From assembly GCA_030653435.1 (NCBI GenBank), contig JAURZI010000076.1, positions 25,359-89,358 of the forward strand: 64,000 nucleotides of DNA. The letters run 5' to 3'. Source of the DNA: Methylovulum sp. (GTDB taxonomy: Bacteria; Pseudomonadota; Gammaproteobacteria; Methylococcales; Methylomonadaceae). The translations under genes were made by a program, and so were the position numbers. A model generated the notes under the pieces. The model worked only from the letters and a program-made list of their open reading frames with translations. It ran no database searches and was not told the DNA's origin. Shown in pieces: positions 10,062 through 17,815 of the stretch (position 1 is the first letter of the stretch; each line of letters begins with the position of its first letter).

Positions 10062-11645
10062 ATGAAAACATTATCGAAGCAGTCCAAGCTGCTGGATTGC
10101 ACGTTGCGTGATGGGGGCTATTACACCCAGTGGGAATTCGACCCGGATTTTGTCAATGAGTATCTGGATCTGGTTGCACGCAGTCCGATAAACGATATAG
10201 AAATCGGTTATCGCAGCCCTGAAAAAGACAGTTATTTCGGCCGGTTTTTTTACCTGCCGAGACAGGCGCTGATTGAAGCCAAGCAGCGTTTGCGCGAAGA
10301 CCAACGGCTGGGCCTGATGCTAAATCTTAAAGATGTTGATGAAGAGAGCATTGGGCATTTTCTCGGCGATATACAAGGGGTTGTCGATCTGGTCCGATTT
10401 GCAGTGGCACCCGGCGAGATAGAGCGGGCTTTGCGTTTGCACCAGTGTGTTTTGCGCCAGGGCTTTGCTTGCGGCCTGAACATTATGCACTTGAGCAAAT
10501 GGAGCCACGAGGTTGAGGCCGTGCTCGCTCCGTTGGCGGAGGTCGAACATCTGGATTGCCTGTCGCTGGTTGACAGTTATGGCGGTTGCTTTCCCGATGA
10601 AGTCGGGGCGGCCATCACCCGCGCCTGTGCGATATTTCCCGGCGATGTCGGTTTTCATGGCCATGATAACGCAGGGTTGGCTTTTGCCAATTCGCTCAGG
10701 GCCTTGCAAGCGGGTGCACGGTCAATTGATGCGACTTTTATGGGCATGGGGCGCGGGGCGGGGAATCTGAAGACCGAGTTGATGCTGACCTATATGGGCA
10801 TCGCAACGGGTACCGAGATACCTTATTTCGAGTTGAGCAAATTCCTGGACAGAATGGCAAAGCTGCATGCGGTCTATCAATGGGGGACATCGCTGCCGTA
10901 TATGTATTCCAGCCTTTCTGGCCAGGAACAAGGCAAGGTCATGGATTGGTTGATCAAAGACCGCTTTGACCCGTCCGTGGTCATGGGCGCGTTGCAGGAT
11001 AAACTCGTTGTGCATGGCGGCTCGGATGGCCTGTCGTTCCCTAAGCTGGCCGATTATTCGGTAATTTCAGGTCGCCGCCGCTTTATTCTGGTCGGCGGCG
11101 GTGACAGTGCGCGCCGCGCCGCTTCGGCTATCGGCCATTTCGGCCTTGATGACACCGTTATCCTGCACACCAGCCTTAAATCGACCGACTATTTCGACGA
11201 TCTGACCGGGCATTGCATAGCCTTGTCTGGGCACGAAATCCAGAAGAGTTCCGAGGCGAGGCTGGCAGTGTTGGCCCGGCACATTGCCTGTTGGGTGATC
11301 TCGCCGCCGCCGCGCTTTGCCGGCAGTGTGCCTAACGTCGGCACCGTCCGTCAGGTTAATCCGGCGGCCTTGTTTGCCATTGCACAAATCGCCGGCGTAA
11401 CTGTGCCCAGTCCGATGCAGCTGGGCTTAAGCGCCGCTGTCGAATGCGGCGCAGCAGATGTCATGCTGATCGGTTTCGACGGTTATACCGACGACGGCGA
11501 ATCCGCCCATGCCAAAAACGACGAAACGGCGTCAACCATCGCCGAGTATTTCTCGGTGGCCAATGTGCCCCGATTGCTCAGTCTGGCGCCGACCCTGTAC
11601 CGGATTCCGGTGCGTTCGTTGCATGCCATGGTACAGGCGTTTTGA
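10062..11645 (+). CDS. DRE-TIM aldolase-type enzyme fused to a C-terminal Rossmann-like domain
   Basis: A 527-residue protein. Residues 8-270 are an HMGL-like TIM barrel of the 4-hydroxy-2-oxovalerate aldolase type. They carry the metal-site motif LLDCTLRDGG near residue 10 and the HGHDN motif (HxH) near residue 200. These enzymes make or break carbon-carbon bonds next to a 2-oxo acid. Residues 340-525 form a second alpha/beta domain with a glycine-rich FILVGGGDSARRA and a VMLIGFDGY segment, resembling domains seen in surface-glycan enzymes. The HAD and cytidylyltransferase genes follow closely. I infer synthesis of a 2-ulosonic-type sugar acid; the substrate is unknown. Confidence 0.75.
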   Translation: MKTLSKQSKLLDCTLRDGGYYTQWEFDPDFVNEYLDLVARSPINDIEIGYRSPEKDSYFGRFFYLPRQALIEAKQRLREDQRLGLMLNLKDVDEESIGHFLGDIQGVVDLVRFAVAPGEIERALRLHQCVLRQGFACGLNIMHLSKWSHEVEAVLAPLAEVEHLDCLSLVDSYGGCFPDEVGAAITRACAIFPGDVGFHGHDNAGLAFANSLRALQAGARSIDATFMGMGRGAGNLKTELMLTYMGIATGTEIPYFELSKFLDRMAKLHAVYQWGTSLPYMYSSLSGQEQGKVMDWLIKDRFDPSVVMGALQDKLVVHGGSDGLSFPKLADYSVISGRRRFILVGGGDSARRAASAIGHFGLDDTVILHTSLKSTDYFDDLTGHCIALSGHEIQKSSEARLAVLARHIACWVISPPPRFAGSVPNVGTVRQVNPAALFAIAQIAGVTVPSPMQLGLSAAVECGAADVMLIGFDGYTDDGESAHAKNDETASTIAEYFSVANVPRLLSLAPTLYRIPVRSLHAMVQAF

Positions 11646-11656
11646 CAGGGCAGGGC

Positions 11657-12325
11657 ATGCCGTTGCCGGCCATTGTCATCGTCGATTGCGACGGTGTGTT
11701 GCTGGATTCGAACACGATGAAAATCGCCGCTTTCCGGACGACATTGGCAGATTATCCAGATGACGCCGTGGCTCGGTTTTCGACGTATCAGGCGCGCAAT
11801 TTTGGTCGTTCGCGCTATGTGTTGTTCAAGGAGTTTTTCGGGTTTCTGGGACGGGAACCGGATGCCGGCGAAGTGGATGGCTTGCTTGGGCGCTATGCTT
11901 CGGTGGTCCGCGCCGCTTATCTGGATGCGCCGCTGACGCCGGGATGTGTGGACACCTTGCAACGCTTGGCCGACTTGAGGCCGGTTTATGTCGCATCCGG
12001 TTCGGATCAGGAGGAGCTGCGTTGGGTCATGCAGCAACGCTCGCTAGCGCCTTATTTTGCCGGGGTATTCGGTTCGCCGCAGAGCAAGGCCGATATTTTG
12101 GCGTCATTAACCCCGGCTAACGGCGGACGGGCGTTGTTTATAGGCGATGCCAGGGCCGATTTCGACGCGGCGCAACGCTACGATTGGTGTGATTTTATTT
12201 ACATGAGCCGATTTTCGACAGCGGCCAGCGACATGGATAGCCTAGCCAGACAGGCGGGCTTACCGGTTATTGACGTGTTGCCCGAACTTTGGTCGCTACT
12301 GTCTGAAGAGCCTGCGTTTAACTAG
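11657..12325 (+). CDS. HAD-superfamily sugar-phosphate phosphatase
   Basis: A 222-residue haloacid dehalogenase-type hydrolase of the beta-phosphoglucomutase/phosphoglycolate phosphatase style. Motif I is VDCDGVLLDSN, motif II VASGS, the motif III lysine is in PQSKADIL, and motif IV is FIGDARADF. A helical cap lies between motifs I and II. The frame is open upstream to 11444 inside the aldolase gene, but ATG 11657 starts at motif I, 11 bases after the previous stop and behind a purine-rich GGGCAGGG. Its place between an aldolase and a cytidylyltransferase suggests it removes the phosphate from an ulosonate-phosphate, as KdsC or NeuB-pathway phosphatases do. Confidence 0.8.
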   Translation: MPLPAIVIVDCDGVLLDSNTMKIAAFRTTLADYPDDAVARFSTYQARNFGRSRYVLFKEFFGFLGREPDAGEVDGLLGRYASVVRAAYLDAPLTPGCVDTLQRLADLRPVYVASGSDQEELRWVMQQRSLAPYFAGVFGSPQSKADILASLTPANGGRALFIGDARADFDAAQRYDWCDFIYMSRFSTAASDMDSLARQAGLPVIDVLPELWSLLSEEPAFN

Positions 12326-12380
12326 GCGTATCCTTAAAACCCATCCTGCAAGACTGACATTAACCTGTGAGGCGCCAGCC

Positions 12381-13145
12381 ATGAACACCACCAAAGTGAC
12401 GGCTATTGTCCCTTGCCGCAAGGGTAGCCAGCGCGTTCTTAACAAGAATACCCGGCCTTTTGGAGGCTTACAGCACGGATTGCTGGAACTCAAGCTGAAG
12501 CAACTGGATGCGGTTCCCCGTATAACCGAAATTGTCGTCACGACGAATGATCCTGCCGTTATCGCGATAGTTGAGGCTATCCGCACGCAATTGGTCAAAC
12601 CGGTCATCCTCGACCTTAGGCCCGATGAATATGCTGCCGATGATTCGCTGCAAGGGTTGATCGGTTATCTGGCCGACGCCATCGACACCGATGTGGTTGC
12701 ATGGACGCACGTCACGTCGCCGCTGTTTACGCCGCCGCTTTATGAAGCCGCGCTGGCAGCATACGCGCAAGCCAGGCAAACACAGTCTGCGGACAGCCTG
12801 ATGGCGGTCGATGTCGCGCAAACCTTTGCGTTGCGTTCGGGCACGTGGATCAGTCATGACAGTAGCGTTAAGCGCTGGCCGCGCACCCAGGATCTGGAAA
12901 AAATCTTTCTCGTCAACAGCGCGTTGTTTGTCATCGACCAGCCATTGATGAAAGCGCTACAAGATCGTGTCGGGCTTCAGCCGTTGCTGTTCGAAACGCC
13001 GTCTATACACGGCTTTGACATTGATTGGGAAGAAGATTTTACGTTGGGTGAAGTCTTGTACAAGGCATTGGCCGACGGCATCCCTCAAGTCAATAGCCCC
13101 GTAGCGGTAACCTATGGAGTGGATAAAGCCTATGCACCCGCCTAA
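12381..13145 (+). CDS. Acylneuraminate/KDO-type cytidylyltransferase
   Basis: A 254-residue nucleotidyltransferase with the CMP-sugar synthetase signature at its start (AIVPCRKGSQRVLNKN, compare the P-R-GS-R--KN motif of NeuA). The later VTTNDPAVI, HVTSPLF and FDIDWEEDF segments belong to the same family. It should activate a sugar acid with CTP to give CMP-sugar and pyrophosphate. The first motif has Cys-Arg-Lys where NeuA usually has Ala-Arg-Gly, so the substrate may differ from sialic acid. ATG 12381 is chosen for its GTGAGG ribosome-binding site 8 bases upstream. The 3' end overlaps the next gene by 14 bases. Confidence 0.85.
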   Translation: MNTTKVTAIVPCRKGSQRVLNKNTRPFGGLQHGLLELKLKQLDAVPRITEIVVTTNDPAVIAIVEAIRTQLVKPVILDLRPDEYAADDSLQGLIGYLADAIDTDVVAWTHVTSPLFTPPLYEAALAAYAQARQTQSADSLMAVDVAQTFALRSGTWISHDSSVKRWPRTQDLEKIFLVNSALFVIDQPLMKALQDRVGLQPLLFETPSIHGFDIDWEEDFTLGEVLYKALADGIPQVNSPVAVTYGVDKAYAPA

Positions 13146-16077
13146 AAAAATAGCTATAGTGGGTTCATCGCATGTGTCATGGTGGGAGCATGCGATAGCA
13201 ACCCGGCAAATCCCCGCCCCCTATCACGATATTAGCTTTATTGGTCGTGGTGCAACGCCGATTTGGGGGGATTTTATCCGTTCAGGCATAGCCGGTATCG
13301 AAGATCAGGTCGATCAGGTGTTCTTGTTGCTAGGCGATTTTCGCCACGGTAACCGTATCTTGAAAAACCCTAATTTCTTACGCACCGGCGATATTTCAGG
13401 TAATTTTCATAATATTGAGAAAGAACTGATTTCTGATGAGAACGACAAGATTCTGTTGGAATTGATCGTGAAAGCCTTGCAGGGACTGCGTGACAGATTG
13501 GGCCCAAAACTCCGCATCCTGTTTTGGTCGCTGACTTTTCGCGAATTTCAGAGCCTTGAAAATGGTCGTTATGGCGGGCGAGGACATTATCGGCATCCCG
13601 TTTGGAACCTCGGCGATCTGATAGAGCAGTTCCGCGATGTCGCCATCGATACCTTACCGTTGACGTCCTTGCCTATCCACAGTTTTTACCTGGATGCCAG
13701 CGGCCATCCCAACGTCAAAGGGCACGCGTTTTTATACCGCTTATTAAACGGGCAGGACGCGTTAGCCGCTTATGAATCGGTGTGCGCCGATTTTGAAACC
13801 TTTAGCCCACTGTTGTTTCCGCCGGACGCCGACCGTTATCGGGTCAATATTACCGGCGATTCCATAGCCTATAAAGCCTTGGAGAAAGCGGTGCGTACGC
13901 GTTATTTCCTGATGCCGGCCAGTTGGGAAGTCAATGGCTTAAAAACCAGTCTGGCGGCCGGCAACGCGTATGACCGCATTATTTATCTGTCAGGGCTGCA
14001 TTTTCAGGACGAAGACCCTCAGCAAATCAAGGCCAGGATTGCCGAAGAAAGGGCACTAGTCGGGCAACTGAGTCTTGGCGGGCCAGTGAGTGTTATTTTT
14101 TGGGACCAGTGGGCGCGTGAAGTCGTATCGACACGGCCTGAATACGCCAAGCATTATTTGCCTAAATCGGCTGAAGCTTATGCCGAACGCATCGAACAGG
14201 CGTTTGCGCCCTATCAAGTCAGGCGCTTGAGCGCCATTGCCAGCGATGACGCCAATGGCTTGGTTGAATTCGGCGGCTCTTTCAATCCTAGCGGTAAAGG
14301 TTATACGGTATTGTTCCATCTGATGTTGGCCGGGACCGGGTTGGAGACGGCTTTTGCGCGCTATGGGCAATTGGTCGCAGCTTGTCTGGAGCAGTCGCAA
14401 ACCGCTCTTGTGGCAGGATTGCCGTCGCCTGGAAGTATATCAGTTGGTACACGGCTGGCGCGATTACGGGGTGGTTTTGACGGTGTGGGCGCTACCGGCG
14501 AACTCAGTGGTTGGGCAATAGATCCTGACGAGCCCGGATACCGGGTTCCCGTCCATTTGTTGGTCGGCAATCAAGCTATAGCAAGGCTGGTCGCCGATCA
14601 GTTCTATGAGGATCTTGAACAGGCCGGTAGCAACGGCGGATATTGGGGTTTTTCGTCAGGCCCATTAGCTTTGTCGGCGCTGAGACATCTGCATGCCGGC
14701 ATTGAAATTTCTGCGTGTTTCGACCCGGAAGGTCGGTTTGCCTTATCCGGCAGCCCGGTAAAACTCGACCAGGACGCGCTGACCCGGCTGGCGCTGGCTG
14801 CATTAAAACCGTGGCAAACGGCGTTTCATGCGCCGGGACAGCAGGGCGGCGATTTCCGTGTGCCGCGCGATGGCAGCAGTTTGTTTATAGCCAAAAAAAT
14901 GGCGGCAGAGCATGATCCGTCGATTTACCCGCGCAGTGATGTTGCGCTGGATTATGGCGTGGTCGAAAGCGTCAAACGGTTACCGGCCTTCTTCAAAGCC
15001 GTCGTCCGGGCGCGGGTGATCGGCGGCGTTTATTGCGAAGACGGCAGTCTGGAGATCTCGGCCTTAGGCAGCAGTGCATTGGGGCAATTCCAGCTTGCCG
15101 ATAAAATGCTGAGCACAAAGATTACCCGCCATATCGACACCGAATGTCTGTATGGCGGCATGATACTCAACCATTACGGCCATTTTATTATCGAGGGCTT
15201 GGCGCGCGCCCATGCCTTTTATCGGCACGCAGCGCTGCCTATCGTTTTTACCTTGCCTTACGCGGACATCACTTGCGCCACTGGGCTTCCGACGTATATC
15301 CGGTCTATGTTTGAACTGCTGGGCATACCTCTGGAGCGGATTATGCTGATCCAGGAAACGACCTCTTTTAAGAAACTGGTGATTCCCAAAGTCGGCATGC
15401 GCTGGTGGGATTATCTCGATGTCGACCATCAGCGCATTATGGCGGCGCAGGTCAAAGCGTCTATGGGACCGGATTATCCGCGCGGCAAGCACGGCAGCGT
15501 TTATCTGTCCCGATCCAGATTAAGCACCAACCATGACGGCAATGTCATCTGCGGCGAGGCCGAATTTGAAAATTATCTCAAGAGCGAAGGTTTTACTGTG
15601 GTGTATCCCGAAACCCTGACGGTCAAGGAGCAGGTTGGCCTATTATGTGCCGCGCAACATGCCGTCGGCTTTGTCGGCAGCGCCTTCCATACTTTGCTGT
15701 TATGTGCAGATGCGCCGGAAAAAATAGTCTACCTGAACCGGAAAAAAGCGGCTGTTAACCCACAGTTTCCGTTGATCGATAAGGTCTTGGGCATCGACGG
15801 CCAGTATCTCGACGGTGTTGTCCGCCATTCAGCCCGGATAACCTTGGTGGACTTTGAATCTGTCTCAAGGTCTTTGATGGCCTTAGGCTTGGTGCAGAAA
15901 CCTTTTGATGCCGGACAGCATGATTTGGAAACAGAGTTCAGTTTATTGTCCGATTGGCTGGCTATAAAAAGGCAGGGCAAGGGCTTGTCGGCACAGGACA
16001 GGATGCGCCTGGAAGCCATTTCGGACCGATGCCTGAACCAAATCGTCGTGCAAGAAGCGCAGGCTTTGTTGTGCTAA
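13132..16077 (+). CDS. SGNH-like domain protein fused to a GT61 glycosyltransferase
   Basis: A 981-residue multidomain protein. Residues 1-215 look like a divergent SGNH hydrolase: GSSH in place of GDS, LLGDFRHGN as the Gly/Asn block, and DASGHPN as the Asp/His block. Residues 230-440 form a second alpha/beta domain. A beta-sandwich with GELSGWAIDPDEPG lies near 455-545; this motif often joins bacterial glycosyltransferases. Residues 670-880 are a DUF563/GT61 transferase with NHYGHFIIEGLARAH, VYLSRSRLS and GFVGSAFHTLL. It lacks a signal peptide. ATG 13132 is preferred over the in-frame ATG 13114 for the clean start MHPPKKIAIVGSSH. It may transfer the CMP-activated sugar or modify the glycan. 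Confidence 0.75.
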   Translation: MHPPKKIAIVGSSHVSWWEHAIATRQIPAPYHDISFIGRGATPIWGDFIRSGIAGIEDQVDQVFLLLGDFRHGNRILKNPNFLRTGDISGNFHNIEKELISDENDKILLELIVKALQGLRDRLGPKLRILFWSLTFREFQSLENGRYGGRGHYRHPVWNLGDLIEQFRDVAIDTLPLTSLPIHSFYLDASGHPNVKGHAFLYRLLNGQDALAAYESVCADFETFSPLLFPPDADRYRVNITGDSIAYKALEKAVRTRYFLMPASWEVNGLKTSLAAGNAYDRIIYLSGLHFQDEDPQQIKARIAEERALVGQLSLGGPVSVIFWDQWAREVVSTRPEYAKHYLPKSAEAYAERIEQAFAPYQVRRLSAIASDDANGLVEFGGSFNPSGKGYTVLFHLMLAGTGLETAFARYGQLVAACLEQSQTALVAGLPSPGSISVGTRLARLRGGFDGVGATGELSGWAIDPDEPGYRVPVHLLVGNQAIARLVADQFYEDLEQAGSNGGYWGFSSGPLALSALRHLHAGIEISACFDPEGRFALSGSPVKLDQDALTRLALAALKPWQTAFHAPGQQGGDFRVPRDGSSLFIAKKMAAEHDPSIYPRSDVALDYGVVESVKRLPAFFKAVVRARVIGGVYCEDGSLEISALGSSALGQFQLADKMLSTKITRHIDTECLYGGMILNHYGHFIIEGLARAHAFYRHAALPIVFTLPYADITCATGLPTYIRSMFELLGIPLERIMLIQETTSFKKLVIPKVGMRWWDYLDVDHQRIMAAQVKASMGPDYPRGKHGSVYLSRSRLSTNHDGNVICGEAEFENYLKSEGFTVVYPETLTVKEQVGLLCAAQHAVGFVGSAFHTLLLCADAPEKIVYLNRKKAAVNPQFPLIDKVLGIDGQYLDGVVRHSARITLVDFESVSRSLMALGLVQKPFDAGQHDLETEFSLLSDWLAIKRQGKGLSAQDRMRLEAISDRCLNQIVVQEAQALLC

Positions 16078-16093
16078 ATCGCGGGTAGAGGAC

Positions 16094-17395
16094 ATGGCTA
16101 AAAAAATACTGGTGATCGGCCCCAGCCATGTCAAAAGGCTGGAACATGCGTTGCTTTGCGGCATACTGCCGGCACCTGAAGTTACCGTCGATTTTTTAGG
16201 GCGCGACGGCATGCCGGTTTGGCACCCGGTGTTTAGTCGGCATTTGCAATCGGTCGATTACGACCATATTTTGGTGATAGTCGGTGATTTTCGGTTTGGT
16301 AATAAGATTTTTGCCAACACTGAAGCAAAAAATGCCGGTGGTGTCGGTGTTGCCAAGGCGCTGATAAACCTTGATAACGATGACAAGCTGTATCAAAAAA
16401 GTCTGGCTAAAATTGATGAATGGATAGCCGTTTTCGGCAATAAGATACGGTTTTTATTCTGGGATTTATTGGGTAGGGAATTCGCCAACAGACGGGACAA
16501 TAAATATACCGTCGCCGGGCAATATAGCCACCCTAGCTGGAATTATGACGCTATAGCCGAACGTTACCGTAGCCATATCGTCGATGTCGGCTTTCTTAAG
16601 GATATCTTCATGGACAGGTTGACGGTGGACAGCGCCAACCATTTCAGCATGTTTGCGTACTTGATGATGGTGGATGCGCTTCGGCGCACCGGGCATGAAA
16701 CTGCGGTTAAAAAAGAGGAGCTGGCATTCAAAATCAAGGTATTGGATGAAAAATTTAACCGTTTGCCGCTGAGCGGTATCTATCTGGTTTGCGATCCGCC
16801 CATCCTTAACCGCTTGACCCAAGCCTTGGACAAAGGCGCTTTGCCTCGTCATAACGGGTTGACACTGATCAGCACGCAGGCATTTATTGCCCGGAAACTG
16901 CCGTCCACTCTGGACGCTAGTGCCAAAGTGCTTTATTTAAGCAGTTTCAGGCGGGTTGAGGGTGAAGACAATACCGCCAAATACCAGCGCTTAGTCAATA
17001 CCCTAGCCAAGTTTGGCCTGCGTCAAGACAGGTTTAACATCGTATTTTATGATTATTCGTGTGATTACGTTTTTGAGTTGAGAAAACAACATAGCAAACA
17101 GCCCTGCCACTTGCCAGATTCGGCGGATGTCTATTCGTTGGCAAGCTTGCAGAAAAGGTATCCGAACACTATCGGCTATCCACTTGATAATTTTCAGTTT
17201 ATACATTCGCTGTTTGAATTGAGCGGAAGATTGCCCAATTTTAAAGGTTATTTCTTTATCTTGATGTCAGCCAGACTGGGGCAAACTTCAGCGGAATATG
17301 CCAATTTTTATTATGATTATTTTATCGACGATGTATTTGCAACGGCAGACAAGGGTGTAGCTGATATTCCCGACATTTCATCGGTAGCTTGCTAA
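16094..17395 (+). CDS. SGNH-like protein, paralogue of the N-terminal half of the preceding protein
   Basis: A 433-residue protein that repeats the first two domains of its upstream neighbour. Matching blocks are GPSHVKRLEHAL with GSSHVSWWEHAI, VGDFRFGNKI with LGDFRHGNRI, and SANHFSMFAYL with SGHPNVKGHAFL. The second-domain strands KVLYLSSF and YDRIIYLSGLH also correspond. It has no glycosyltransferase part, signal peptide or membrane segment. The Ser, Gly/Asn-like and His blocks suggest an esterase or acyltransferase, but the catalytic residues are not certain. It starts 16 bases after its neighbour behind AGAGG, and ends the run of co-directed glycan genes. Confidence 0.7.
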   Translation: MAKKILVIGPSHVKRLEHALLCGILPAPEVTVDFLGRDGMPVWHPVFSRHLQSVDYDHILVIVGDFRFGNKIFANTEAKNAGGVGVAKALINLDNDDKLYQKSLAKIDEWIAVFGNKIRFLFWDLLGREFANRRDNKYTVAGQYSHPSWNYDAIAERYRSHIVDVGFLKDIFMDRLTVDSANHFSMFAYLMMVDALRRTGHETAVKKEELAFKIKVLDEKFNRLPLSGIYLVCDPPILNRLTQALDKGALPRHNGLTLISTQAFIARKLPSTLDASAKVLYLSSFRRVEGEDNTAKYQRLVNTLAKFGLRQDRFNIVFYDYSCDYVFELRKQHSKQPCHLPDSADVYSLASLQKRYPNTIGYPLDNFQFIHSLFELSGRLPNFKGYFFILMSARLGQTSAEYANFYYDYFIDDVFATADKGVADIPDISSVAC

Positions 17396-17404
17396 GAGAC
17401 GTTT

Positions 17405-17726
17405 TTACTCCCATCTGATCGAGAAAACGTCTAAGTTTTGAAAACCGGCAACGCCTACCGTCATACAAAACGTAGGGCGTGCCGCGCGCGCCTTTTCCGG
17501 TACCGAACCGCCTCACCACAGCTCAATCCTGCCGAATACCTGAACCGTGAAGCGTTGCGAAACGGTTTATACCAAGCGCCTTGTACGTTAACTCTGCAAG
17601 AAAAGACCGCGCGTATCAAAGCTCAGCTGACACGCGGTTCGCCCACGAACGACCAGAAAATGTGCAATCTGATCGGTTTCATTGCCCGTTCTAAGATTAA
17701 ACGGTTTTAGAGTGAGGTGGGAGTAA
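17405..17726 (+). mobile_element. Short IS630-like remnant with terminal inverted repeats
   Basis: The ends carry inverted repeats matching at 11 of 12 bases: 17405-17416 (TTACTCCCATCT) and 17715-17726 (AGGTGGGAGTAA). TA dinucleotides at or beside the ends fit the TA target of IS630/mariner elements. The interior keeps only the tail of a transposase. At 322 bases it is far too short to be autonomous. A second dyad, AGACGTTTT at 17398-17406 with AAAACGTCT near 17424-17432, overlaps the left end and may be the terminator of the glycan operon. Confidence 0.6.
17438..17710 (+). pseudogene. Transposase C-terminal fragment (IS630-like)
   Basis: An open frame of 90 codons containing SPQLNPAEYLNREALRNGLY, which resembles the PeLNPdE-lN--lK end of the DDE domain in IS630-family transposases, followed by a basic tail. 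The N-terminal DNA-binding domain and the first two catalytic acidic residues are absent, so the product cannot be active. The TTG used as start has no meaning as a gene start. It lies wholly between the inverted repeats of the element above. Assignment to IS630 rests mainly on the LNPAE motif. Confidence 0.55.
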
Positions 17727-17815
17727 TATTCATCTGATTGTTAAATGTTCAAGGTTGAAGCAAAAAACTGTTACCCTGATTTGAACTAGGCCACACTTAT
17801 CATCATGTAGCTCTT

